Assembly: GCA_902762495.1 (NCBI GenBank)
Contig: CACWOL010000002.1
Coordinates: forward strand, 1 to 64,000
Source: an uncultured bacterium
GTDB taxonomy: Bacteria > Verrucomicrobiota > Lentisphaeria > Victivallales > UBA1829
Direction: 5' to 3'
DNA length: 64,000 bases
The notes beneath the pieces are model-generated. The model was not told where the DNA came from. It searched no databases and worked only from the letters and a program-made list of their open reading frames with translations. Shown one piece after another: positions 17,221 through 25,172 of the stretch. The stretch's first letter is position 1, and the number at the start of each line of letters is the position of its first letter. The translations under genes and the position numbers were made by a program.

Positions 17221-18987
17221 ATGCCTGCAAGAAAGACCGCGAGAAAAAACACGAAAACTCCCGCCGTCCTCCCGAAAACCAGACGAATCAAAGCCGCCGC
17301 GGACGTCTCCGGCGCGGGGTTCCGCCTCGCCGACCCCATGTGGAACGCCCACGAAATCCTCGCCGCGCTCGAGATGTACGCGTCGTTCGGCGTCGGGGCC
17401 GTCGTTTTCCCCGAACTCTGCGTCACAGGCGCGTCCTGCGGCGACCTCTTCCGCCAGAACATCCTCCTCGACGCCGCACAGAAGGCCGTCAAGTTCCTGC
17501 TGAAGGAGACCGCCAAACTCCCCGTCACGTTCGTCGTCGGCATCCCGGAACGCGCCAAATCCGGAGTCCTGTACGCCGTCACGATCTGCATCCGCGCCGG
17601 AAAGATCATCGCGCGCAACAAAAAGCCGCTCGACGCCCCCGCCACCGTCTTCGCCCCGGTCGAGCTCGTCTCCACGCGTCGCAAACGCAACCCCGAACGC
17701 CTCATCCTCTGCCCGTCCGCGGTCCCGTCCGCCCTCATGACGCCCTCGGATTTTCGTTCGTTCGCGCTCGCGGCGGCGAAGGAGCACCAGGCGGATTTCA
17801 TTCTCGCCGCGCCGAAATCCGGCGAATCCGTGACCGACGGCTTCTACGGGATGCCTGTCTGCTGCAACGTTATGGTCAGAAACGGCGAATCCGTGCTCGC
17901 CGACCTCTCCGATCCGTGTCCCTCGCTGGAGTTCGATGCGGAGTTCGAACCCGCGCAGAAGCAGTATCTCCTGTCTTTTGAAGAAGACCCGAAGCGCCTC
18001 GCCGCGCTCGGACGCGACCCCCTGCCCTTCCTGCCGAAGGACCGCGCGGGCACGATCTGGATCGCCGCCGCGCTCGAATCCGCCCTGGCGCACCGCATGA
18101 CGACCGCGCACGCGGACAAGCTCGTGATCGGCGTTTCCGGCGGCCTCGACTCCACTCTGGCGCTCCTCGTGGCGCACGAGGCGGCCGCCGCGCTCAATCT
18201 CCCCGCCAGCTCGGTCATCGCGGTATCCATGCCCGGATTCGGTACCACGAAACGCACGAAAAGCAACGCCGCGAGCCTCGCCGAACTCCTCGGCTGCGAC
18301 TGCCGCACCGTCGACATCCGCCCCGCCTGCCTCCAGCATTTCGCCGACATCGGGCACGATCCGGAGGTCGCCGACGTGGTGTTCGAGAACGCCCAGGCGC
18401 GCGAACGCACCCAGATCCTCATGGACATCGCGAACGGCTCGAACGCTTTGGTCGTCGGCACGGGCGACCTCTCGGAGATCGCGCTCGGCTGGTGTACCTA
18501 CAACGGCGACCATATGAGCATGTACGCGGTCAATTCCGGCGTCCCGAAAACGCTTGTCCGCCACCTCGTCGCGTTCTACGCGGGCGAACACGGCGGAAAG
18601 ATCGCGCCCGTGCTGAAGGACATCCTCGACACGCCCGTCTCGCCTGAGCTCGTCCCCGCCTCCAAATCCGGCGAGTCCGGCCACAAGACCGAACAGATCC
18701 TCGGCGCATACGAACTGCACGATTTCTATCTCTTCCACCTCGTGCGCCTCAACGAAGCGCCCCGAGTGATTCTCCGCAAGGCGAAGAAGGTCTTCGCCGG
18801 GAAATATGCCCCGGAGGAAATCCGCCGCACGCTCGAACTCTTCCTCCGCAGGTTCTTCTCCCAGCAGTTCAAGCGCTCGTGTTCGCCCGACGGCCCCGCG
18901 GTCTCCCCGCTCTCGCTCTCGCCGCGCGCGGGCTGGCGCGTGCCGTCCGACGCCTCCCCGGCGCTCTGGCTCGACGACCTGAAGTAA
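17221..18987 (+). CDS. nadE: glutamine-dependent NAD synthetase with divergent glutaminase domain
   Basis: The 588-residue protein has an N-terminal nitrilase-like domain (about 25-270) and a C-terminal ATP-dependent NAD synthetase (about 285-570). The synthetase part is standard: GVSGGLDSTLALLVA near 303-317, SMPGFGTTKRTKSNA, VGTGDLSEIALGW, and ASKSGES. It makes NAD from deamido-NAD, the product of NadD. The glutaminase part is unusual. A Glu is present at E65 (PELCVTG), Lys candidates at 134-135 and a Cys at 164 (LILCPSAV), but the usual YGEFYE and ICED-type contexts are missing. It may have lost or changed glutamine use. An AAAGGAG ribosome site precedes the ATG. Confidence 0.93.
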   Translation: MPARKTARKNTKTPAVLPKTRRIKAAADVSGAGFRLADPMWNAHEILAALEMYASFGVGAVVFPELCVTGASCGDLFRQNILLDAAQKAVKFLLKETAKLPVTFVVGIPERAKSGVLYAVTICIRAGKIIARNKKPLDAPATVFAPVELVSTRRKRNPERLILCPSAVPSALMTPSDFRSFALAAAKEHQADFILAAPKSGESVTDGFYGMPVCCNVMVRNGESVLADLSDPCPSLEFDAEFEPAQKQYLLSFEEDPKRLAALGRDPLPFLPKDRAGTIWIAAALESALAHRMTTAHADKLVIGVSGGLDSTLALLVAHEAAAALNLPASSVIAVSMPGFGTTKRTKSNAASLAELLGCDCRTVDIRPACLQHFADIGHDPEVADVVFENAQARERTQILMDIANGSNALVVGTGDLSEIALGWCTYNGDHMSMYAVNSGVPKTLVRHLVAFYAGEHGGKIAPVLKDILDTPVSPELVPASKSGESGHKTEQILGAYELHDFYLFHLVRLNEAPRVILRKAKKVFAGKYAPEEIRRTLELFLRRFFSQQFKRSCSPDGPAVSPLSLSPRAGWRVPSDASPALWLDDLK

Positions 18988-19018
18988 CCGGAAAACGAAC
19001 AGCAATAAAAACACGGAC

Positions 19019-20143
19019 ATGCAATCCTCATCCTACAGCATCCTGACCTTTTTTCAGGACCTCTTCACGGACGCCCCCGGCATCGCGATCTTCGATCCGG
19101 TCATCTTCTCGGAGGCGCTCCGCGAGTATCCGGTCTTTTATGCTTTCGTCGCGTTCTGGTTCGGGTGCTGTATCGGATCGTTCCTGAACGTCTGCATCTA
19201 CCGTCTGCCGCTCGGCATGAGTCTGGTTTCGCCGCCCTCGCACTGCACGGTCTGCAACCACAAGATATCCGTGTGGGAAAACATCCCGATCTTCAGTTAC
19301 CTGTGCCTGCGCGGGAAATGCCGCTGGTGCGGTGCGCCGATCTCGCCGCGCTACCTGATCGGAGAAATGCTCGTCGGGCTCATGTACATGGCGTCGTTCG
19401 TGTACGTCCTGCGCTTCCATCTCCCTCTGCCGACCATGTTCATCTACTTCCTGACGGTCTCCGTGGCGTATCCGGCGGCGCTGATCGACATGAAGGTGCG
19501 CCTGATCCCGAACGAGCTCACGTATTCGCTGCTGGTCCTCGCGCCGCTGTACCACCTGGTCCACGGCGTCGGCTTGTATCCGCATCTGCTCGACTGGCGC
19601 GGATTCCTGATCTCGGTCGTGACCGCCGGGCTCTTCGGCACGCTCCTGACGCTCTTCGCGTGGCTCGGCGAAAAGGCGCTGAAACGCGAGGCGTTCGGTC
19701 TGGGCGACGTGAAGCTGATCGCCGGACTGGCCGCCGCGCTCGGCGCGCTCCCCGCGCTCTGGATCATGCTCGCGGGCTCCCTGATCGCCGTCGTCTTCAT
19801 GCCGGTCTACACGCTCAAGCACCCGAAATTCCGCCGCCGCGGATTCGCGTTCGGGCCGTTCCTCGCCGTCGGCCTCGGCCTCTGGCTCCTCTTCGGAATC
19901 CCGTTCACGGACGCGGTGCTCTATCCCGATATGGAGCTCGACATCTCCGCGATCTCGTTCGTCAACGACCACGGTGTGAACCACTACGACCGCTACCGCG
20001 AACACGTCATCGAGGCGCTGGAGGAAGAGGAGGAACGCCGCATCCGCGAGCTTGAAGAAAAGGAACAGGCGGAGGAAGAACAGGAACGCGAGGAAACGGA
20101 AAGACTTCAGCAGGAAGCCGAAGATTCCGGGATCGAATCCTGA
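19019..20143 (+). CDS. prepilin peptidase (type IV leader peptidase) with acidic C-terminal tail
   Basis: The 374-residue polytopic membrane protein cleaves and may N-methylate type IV pilin-like precursors. The N-terminal domain has two CxxC pairs (CTVCNHK and CRWCGAP) after the FLNVCIYRLP motif. The catalytic aspartates are in ALIDMKVRLIPNEL and FGLGDVKLIAGL. The last 50 or so residues after the final helix form a Glu-rich, probably coiled-coil extension (EEEERRIRELEEKEQAEEEQ), which is unusual for this family. It implies type IV pili or a type II-like secretion system encoded elsewhere. The ribosome site is weak. Confidence 0.93.
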   Translation: MQSSSYSILTFFQDLFTDAPGIAIFDPVIFSEALREYPVFYAFVAFWFGCCIGSFLNVCIYRLPLGMSLVSPPSHCTVCNHKISVWENIPIFSYLCLRGKCRWCGAPISPRYLIGEMLVGLMYMASFVYVLRFHLPLPTMFIYFLTVSVAYPAALIDMKVRLIPNELTYSLLVLAPLYHLVHGVGLYPHLLDWRGFLISVVTAGLFGTLLTLFAWLGEKALKREAFGLGDVKLIAGLAAALGALPALWIMLAGSLIAVVFMPVYTLKHPKFRRRGFAFGPFLAVGLGLWLLFGIPFTDAVLYPDMELDISAISFVNDHGVNHYDRYREHVIEALEEEEERRIRELEEKEQAEEEQEREETERLQQEAEDSGIES

Positions 20144-20182
20144 ATCGCGCCGATCCCGTAAAACAAATTTCCGCCTTTTTGC

Positions 20183-20210
20183 TTGACTTTCTTTTCCCTT
20201 ACGATATATT
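20183..20210 (+). promoter_or_regulatory. sigma-70 promoter for the WecA-like gene
   Basis: TTGACT (20183-20188), a 16-base spacer and TATATT (20205-20210) lie 60 bases upstream of the GTG start at 20270. Confidence 0.75.
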
Positions 20211-20269
20211 AACAAATTGTACGGAGCTTTGACCGCTCCTTTTCTATATTCAAGTTTGAGGCTTTTATC

Positions 20270-21388
20270 GTGAACCGTTATCTCTGGCTGTATGCCGCGG
20301 CCTTCGCGGCGTCGTTTCTGATTTCGCTGGCGGCCGTGCCGTTCTGCCGGGTCCTTGCGCGCCGCACGGGGATCATGGACGTGCCGAAATCCGAGGGGCA
20401 CAAGCTGCACGGGAAGGCGACACCTCTGCTGGGCGGCGTGGCGATCCTGATCGCATGGCTGGCTCCGGTCCTGGCGGGCGCGCTCGCACTTCTCGCCGTG
20501 CCGGGACGGTTCCCGGAGGAGATCGTCGGAGGATTCCGCAACATCTCACACGAGCTCGCTATGATCTGCGTCTGCGCGGCCGCGGCGGTCGTCCTCGGCG
20601 TGATCGACGACAAGCACGCCATGCGCGCCTCGTTCAAGTTCGCCGGGCAGTTCATCATCGCGTTCGCCATGGTCTTTTTCGGCGGACTGCACATCACGGC
20701 CTTCATCTCCTCGCCGTTCCTCACGGTCCCGATCTCCGTCTTCTGGATCGTCTTCATCATGAACGCCATGAACTTCTTCGACAACATGGACGGGCTGTCC
20801 GTCGGCACGGCGGCGATCGCGTTCCTCTTCTTCGCTGTCGCGGCATGGAACGGCGGGCAGTTCTTCGTGGCGGCGCTCTCGGCGTGTTCGGCGGGCGCCT
20901 GCTGCGGCTTCTGGCTCTTCAACAAGGCCCCGGCGTCAATCTTCATGGGGGACGCAGGCAGCCATCTTGTCGGGTTCCTGCTGGCGGTCGTCAGCGCCCG
21001 CGTGACCTACTACAATCCCGAGGTAGCTGCGGGGAAATACGCCATCCTGATCCCGTTCTTCATCCTCGCCGTCCCGATCTTCGACGCCTTCGCGGTCGTG
21101 CTCATCCGATTGCACAACCACAAGCCGTTCTACATCGGCGACCACAACCACATCTCGCACCGGTTCGTGCGAATGGGCCTCACCCGTCCGCAGGCCGTCC
21201 GGATCATCCACCTGCTGTCCGTCGTGGCCGGGCTGGGCGCGATCCCCCTGCTCTGGGGCGACGCCCGCACGTGTTTCGTGCTGCTGGCGCAGGGCGCGGT
21301 GATCCTTCTGATCCTGACATTGCTGCAATTTCAAACGATACCCAAACAAAACGACAACCAGGAGACAACCCACCATGAACAATCCTGA
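20270..21388 (+). CDS. WecA/TagO-family undecaprenyl-phosphate sugar-phosphate transferase
   Basis: The 372-residue integral membrane protein, starting at GTG, moves a sugar phosphate from a UDP-sugar to undecaprenyl phosphate, the first step of O-antigen, teichoic acid or similar glycan synthesis. Family motifs are visible: KLHGKATPLLGGVAI near the N-terminus, the catalytic NFFDNMDGLSVG segment, IFMGDAGSH, and the DHNHISHR histidine motif in the last cytoplasmic loop. These fit WecA/TagO better than the peptidoglycan enzyme MraY. The specific sugar cannot be read. It overlaps the next gene by 14 bases. Confidence 0.93.
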   Translation: MNRYLWLYAAAFAASFLISLAAVPFCRVLARRTGIMDVPKSEGHKLHGKATPLLGGVAILIAWLAPVLAGALALLAVPGRFPEEIVGGFRNISHELAMICVCAAAAVVLGVIDDKHAMRASFKFAGQFIIAFAMVFFGGLHITAFISSPFLTVPISVFWIVFIMNAMNFFDNMDGLSVGTAAIAFLFFAVAAWNGGQFFVAALSACSAGACCGFWLFNKAPASIFMGDAGSHLVGFLLAVVSARVTYYNPEVAAGKYAILIPFFILAVPIFDAFAVVLIRLHNHKPFYIGDHNHISHRFVRMGLTRPQAVRIIHLLSVVAGLGAIPLLWGDARTCFVLLAQGAVILLILTLLQFQTIPKQNDNQETTHHEQS

Positions 21389-23531
21389 AAACGTCAGCGA
21401 GACCAGCATGAAGTTCCGCCGCATCGGCGGCTCCTCCCAGCTCGTCATCGAATCCGCGAACGACTTCCGCAACGCCTACGAGCTCGATCCGGCGCACTGG
21501 ACGCTCACCAGCATCCCGGCCAAAAACCTGCTCTGCCCCGCCGAATTCCTTGCCCTGATCCCGCAGGACGCCTCCGGCCGCATCCACGTGAAGGACGTCC
21601 GCAACCTCCTGAAGTGGGTCATCTCCGCCGTCGCCGACCTCTCCGACTTCATCACCGCCGCCCCCGCGCTCCGCCTCGCCGCGCTGAATACTGAAGACGC
21701 TGACGGGCTCCGCGCGAAGGAGACCGCCCAGCTCGCGCTGAAGCGCATCGGCGCGAAAACGGATTCGGAAATCACCATCGAACAGATCAACGAGTTCAAG
21801 GCGCTCGTTTCCAACGCGCTCCAGAACGGCGACGGCATCATCCCGCCTGGCCCGGTCGAGGATGAAATCACCGCCGAATGCATCAAGTTCGCCATGGCCG
21901 CCGTCGGCTCGCAGAAGGATATTTCCGGCGCGGACGGCATCGGCGCCTCCGAACTCGATATCTTCGAAGGAATGCTGAACGGATTCCTCGCATGGACCGA
22001 CGAGGGAATCGCCCGCAAGGATGCGCTCTTCCCCTACGCGGACGCCACCGCCGGGCTCTGGGGCGCGTACCAGGCCGTCGCCGCCGACGTCGACGATTAT
22101 TTCGAGAGCTGCCACGCGCTCGTTTTCGCCGGATCGCACGACTCCGGCTCCCGCGTCCCGACCAACACCTTCGACCCGAACGATTCCTCCTCCGTCGAAG
22201 ACTTCTTCAAGAAGGCTCCGCTCGCGCCCGCCGATCCGGCGTGCATCCTGCACCTGAACGAACGCGTGAACCCGAACCGCGCTGGCGCTCTGACCGCGTT
22301 CTTCGAGGCGTTCCGCGCCGCGGTCCCCGGCGACGCCGCCTCCATTTCCGAATCCGAATGGACCGCGTTCAAAGCCGCCATCGCGCCCTACGGCGACTGG
22401 ACCGGCCGCAAGAACACCGACAAGCTCGACGGCCTCGACCTCGAACGCCTCCGCGCGGTCGCCGCGTCCAAGGCGTTCGAAAACATCCGCGCCATGATCA
22501 ACGAGGACGCCGTGGTCTCGAACAACGTGACCTGCTGCGACCTCGTCCGCAAGGTCATCATCTGCCAGACCAACCTCCGCGAGTTCCTGAACAACTTCAT
22601 CAACATGGAGGCGCTGTTCTCCCCCGAAAAACGCTCCTTCATCCTCGCGGGCAAGCTCGTCATGAACGGCTTCAACTTCCACATGTGCATGATCGTCCAC
22701 GACGTCGCCGCGCACAAGAAGATCGCCGCCACCAGCAACGTCTGCGTGATGTACATCAACGCCACCACCGGCACCGCCCCCGCCGTCAAGTCCATGACGC
22801 TCGCCGTCGCGGTCACCGCCGGCACCATGCGGCGCCTCTTCATCGGCAAGTCCGGCGTCTTCTACACCCCGGACGGGCTCATCTGGGACGCCGTCATCAC
22901 CGACCTCATCCAGCAGCCGGTCTCCCTGAAGGAAGCCATCCTCATGCCGTTCTACCGCATCGGCGACATCATCCAGACCCAGGCCGAAAAGCACTTCGCC
23001 GCCAAGACCAACGCGCTCGAGGCCGACGTCACGAAGAATGTCGACGCCAAGCTCGCGGGCGGCGACCAGCCCAAAAAAGAAGGCGGGATCAACATGCCCA
23101 TGCTCATCATGGGCGGCGGCGTCGGCATCGCCGCGTTGGGCAGCAGCTTCGCCTTCATGGCGAAGAGCCTCCAGGGCGTCTCCGTCTGGCGCATCCTCGC
23201 CGTCCTCCTCGGCATCTTCATCATCATCTGCGCGCCGTTCGTGATCCTCTCGCTCCTGAAGCTCTTCCGCCGCAGCCTCACCCGCTTCCTCGAAGCCAAC
23301 GGCTGCGCACTGAACCGCGAAATGCGCCTCACCCTCGCGCTCGGCCGCATCTTCACCTACGTCCCGCGCATCCCCGGCAAGTTCTCGCTCTACGCCATGA
23401 ACACCGCCTCCGCGGGCGACGATCCCGACGCGGTCAAATCCCCCATCCTGAACATTGTCTACAGGCTCCTGATCGTCGTCCTGATCATCCAGGTCATCCT
23501 GCTCGTCGTCTTCAAGTTCCTCCTCAACTGA
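21375..23531 (+). CDS. large membrane protein of unknown function
   Basis: The 718-residue protein starts inside the end of the WecA-like gene, with GGAG upstream. Residues 1-555 are soluble and mostly helical, without a recognised domain; an acidic N-terminal region includes a possible regulatory segment (IPQDASGRIHVKDVRNLLKW). The C-terminal quarter contains hydrophobic helices at about 575-595, 600-625 and 690-717. Translational coupling to a glycan-lipid transferase suggests an envelope role, but this is inference from position. The coding is strongly GC-rich at third positions like its neighbours. A good terminator follows. Confidence 0.85.
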   Translation: MNNPENVSETSMKFRRIGGSSQLVIESANDFRNAYELDPAHWTLTSIPAKNLLCPAEFLALIPQDASGRIHVKDVRNLLKWVISAVADLSDFITAAPALRLAALNTEDADGLRAKETAQLALKRIGAKTDSEITIEQINEFKALVSNALQNGDGIIPPGPVEDEITAECIKFAMAAVGSQKDISGADGIGASELDIFEGMLNGFLAWTDEGIARKDALFPYADATAGLWGAYQAVAADVDDYFESCHALVFAGSHDSGSRVPTNTFDPNDSSSVEDFFKKAPLAPADPACILHLNERVNPNRAGALTAFFEAFRAAVPGDAASISESEWTAFKAAIAPYGDWTGRKNTDKLDGLDLERLRAVAASKAFENIRAMINEDAVVSNNVTCCDLVRKVIICQTNLREFLNNFINMEALFSPEKRSFILAGKLVMNGFNFHMCMIVHDVAAHKKIAATSNVCVMYINATTGTAPAVKSMTLAVAVTAGTMRRLFIGKSGVFYTPDGLIWDAVITDLIQQPVSLKEAILMPFYRIGDIIQTQAEKHFAAKTNALEADVTKNVDAKLAGGDQPKKEGGINMPMLIMGGGVGIAALGSSFAFMAKSLQGVSVWRILAVLLGIFIIICAPFVILSLLKLFRRSLTRFLEANGCALNREMRLTLALGRIFTYVPRIPGKFSLYAMNTASAGDDPDAVKSPILNIVYRLLIVVLIIQVILLVVFKFLLN

Positions 23532-23555
23532 CCCTCTGGCAAAGCATAATGCCAT

Positions 23556-23600
23556 GGAGGCGGCGTATCCCCTGTTTCGGGGCATGCCGCCTCCGTTTTT
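23556..23600 (+). terminator. rho-independent terminator after the 718-residue protein gene
   Basis: GGAGGCGGC (23556-23564) pairs perfectly with GCCGCCTCC (23586-23594) and is followed by GTTTTT. It closes the transcription unit that begins at 20183. Confidence 0.88.
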
Positions 23601-23685
23601 CTGTCCGGAACCGTTTGAAAAATGTAACTTTCTAAATGATAGCTGAAAAAAGCCGGGAAAAAACGGTTTTAATCGCGATTCCGCC

Positions 23686-23714
23686 TTGTTTTTTTACTGG
23701 AAGAATGTTATATT
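23686..23714 (+). promoter_or_regulatory. promoter for the DUF805 gene
   Basis: TTGTTT (23686-23691), a 17-base spacer and TATATT (23709-23714) give a start near 23721 and a leader of about 107 bases. The stretch from 23601 to 23685 is AT-rich with nothing else recognisable. Confidence 0.7.
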
Positions 23715-23827
23715 ATCTTCAACTCGCGCGTGCAAGCCTGTTTTTCGAACGGGACAGCCGCGCCGGACTTCTGAAATCAACCTCAAACATACCACATAAA
23801 CACCAAACAACATAAGGTTTTTTCACC

Positions 23828-24196
23828 ATGGCACAAAACATCGATCCCAAACAGGTTCTCGACCATTTCCTGAAAGTCCTGACGAAGCAGTTCGCCTGCT
23901 TCGACGGCAGAATGAGCAAGATGGACTACATGCTGTTCATGATTCCGGCGCTCGTCCTGAAATATCTTCTGGTGTTCATCTGCATCGGCCTTGTGCTCCT
24001 GATCCCGATCTTCGGCGCCACCGCACGCAGGTTCCACGACCTCGGCATCACCGGCTGGGCCTCCGCGCTCATGCTCGTCCCCGTCGTCGACATCCTCGTC
24101 CTGGTTTATCTCTGTATGCAGGACGGCCAGGCGGAAGCCAACCAGTTCGGCGAAGTCCCCGCCTCAACGTTCGGCTCTTCCACTCCCGCCGAATAA
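23828..24196 (+). CDS. DUF805-family small membrane protein
   Basis: The 122-residue protein has the DUF805 pattern: a GRMSKMDYML motif (FDGRMSKMDY) before the first helix, two or three helices, the ARRFHDLGITGWASAL motif in the middle, and a final helix followed by a Gly/Asn-rich tail (GQAEANQFGE). It is shorter than many members, with the second helix pair compressed. Function in this family is not established. It is monocistronic between its own promoter and terminator. Confidence 0.88.
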   Translation: MAQNIDPKQVLDHFLKVLTKQFACFDGRMSKMDYMLFMIPALVLKYLLVFICIGLVLLIPIFGATARRFHDLGITGWASALMLVPVVDILVLVYLCMQDGQAEANQFGEVPASTFGSSTPAE

Positions 24197-24243
24197 GCAT
24201 CCGTTCGATTTGATCCGCGCCCGTTTCGGGTGCGATATGCTCC

Positions 24244-24280
24244 GCGCCGGCTTTTCTCCGAAGCTGGCGCGTTTTTTTCT
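24244..24280 (+). terminator. rho-independent terminator after the DUF805 gene
   Basis: GCGCCGGCTT (24244-24253) pairs with AAGCTGGCGC (24261-24270), one G-U pair, followed by G and seven T residues. Confidence 0.85.
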
Positions 24281-24302
24281 TTCCGGATACGCCGTTTCCC
24301 GC

Positions 24303-24330
24303 TTGTTATTTCCGGTTCCGCGTGTATATT
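24303..24330 (+). promoter_or_regulatory. promoter for the TM1266-type regulator
   Basis: TTGTTA (24303-24308), a 16-base spacer and TATATT (24325-24330), 64 bases before the ATG at 24394. Confidence 0.7.
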
Positions 24331-24393
24331 ATCCGCAAAGGGCGTTCCGGCAGACGGACGCCAACGCTCAAACCGCACGAAAGGACATCAACC

Positions 24394-24645
24394 ATGAACG
24401 ACTCCAAACGCATTTCCCTGCTCGGCGTCATCGTCGAGGACAACGCCGCTTCCGACCAGATCAACAAGATCCTCCACGCCTACAGCGAGTTCATCGTCGG
24501 CCGCATGGGCATCCCGTACCATTCCCGCGGCGTGAGCATCATCAGCATCGTGCTGGACGCATCACCGGAAACCGCTTCCGCGCTCGCCGCCGAACTCGGC
24601 AAGATCGCCGGCGTCTCCTGCAACATCGTTTCCGCGAAAAACTGA
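24394..24645 (+). CDS. TM1266-family iron-only hydrogenase system putative regulator
   Basis: The 83-residue protein starts at ATG 24394; an in-frame ATG at 24322 overlaps the promoter and is rejected. The sequence follows the TM1266 family closely: LLGVIVED near the start, YSEFIVGRMGIPY in the middle, then GVSIISIVLDA and a C-terminal GVSCNIV strand. Members have an ACT/NikR-like ferredoxin fold and usually lie with [FeFe]-hydrogenase maturation genes (hydEFG). No hydrogenase gene is in this window, so the target lies elsewhere. Its presence supports a fermentative, hydrogen-producing or -consuming anaerobe. Confidence 0.88.
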   Translation: MNDSKRISLLGVIVEDNAASDQINKILHAYSEFIVGRMGIPYHSRGVSIISIVLDASPETASALAAELGKIAGVSCNIVSAKN

Positions 24646-24724
24646 TTTTCGCCTCATAATCTCGTCGCGCGCCCGGTCTTTTTCCGAGGCGCGGCGGGGT
24701 GTAAAAAACAGAGCCCCCTGCCCC

Positions 24725-25036
24725 ATGCAAATCTTCCGCACGAACCTGACGCCGGGGATGATCGTGCTTCTGGTCATTCTCGCGATCCTTTTCGCGGCGA
24801 TCATAATCCCGCTTCTGCTGATCGCGGGGTTCGTCTGGCTCGTCATCAACGCCGTCACGGGCAGTTCTCCGCTTGAACTCTATCTCCGCCGCAAGACGCG
24901 CCGCCATCCGTCGTTTGATCGGGACGACTTCGGACAGGACGATATCCGCGAGACCGCAGCGTCCAGCGACGATACGATCGAATGCGAGATCATCAGCGCC
25001 CGCACGTTCGATGAAAACGGGCAGGAGATCCGCTGA
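24725..25036 (+). CDS. small membrane protein of unknown function
   Basis: The 103-residue protein has one long or two short membrane helices at about 10-45 (MIVLLVILAILFAAIIIPLL), a basic stretch (RRKTRRH) consistent with a cytoplasmic C-terminus, and an acidic tail. No family is recognised. It lies 79 bases after the TM1266-type gene in the same direction, with no clear promoter of its own and a weak ribosome site (CCCC before ATG), so it is probably co-transcribed. Confidence 0.6.
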   Translation: MQIFRTNLTPGMIVLLVILAILFAAIIIPLLLIAGFVWLVINAVTGSSPLELYLRRKTRRHPSFDRDDFGQDDIRETAASSDDTIECEIISARTFDENGQEIR

Positions 25037-25096
25037 TCCCCCTGCCCTGCCGTCCGCCTGTCCGATTCTTTTTTCCGACTTTTTTTTGTTCGGCAT

Positions 25097-25125
25097 TTGC
25101 TTTTTCATGGTTTAGGTTCTATAGT
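25097..25125 (+). promoter_or_regulatory. promoter for the GH30 gene
   Basis: TTGCTT (25097-25102), a 17-base spacer and TATAGT (25120-25125), 47 bases before the ATG. Confidence 0.65.
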
Positions 25126-25172
25126 ATCGCCATATTCTGTAAAACCTCACTTTCATCGAAGGAATCACCGCC

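Noticed and set aside
21204-23585. 793-codon minus-strand frame opposite the 718-residue protein
   Set aside because: Antisense shadow with extreme Asp/Glu/Gly content and no ribosome site; the plus-strand frame has a good ribosome site and a terminator.
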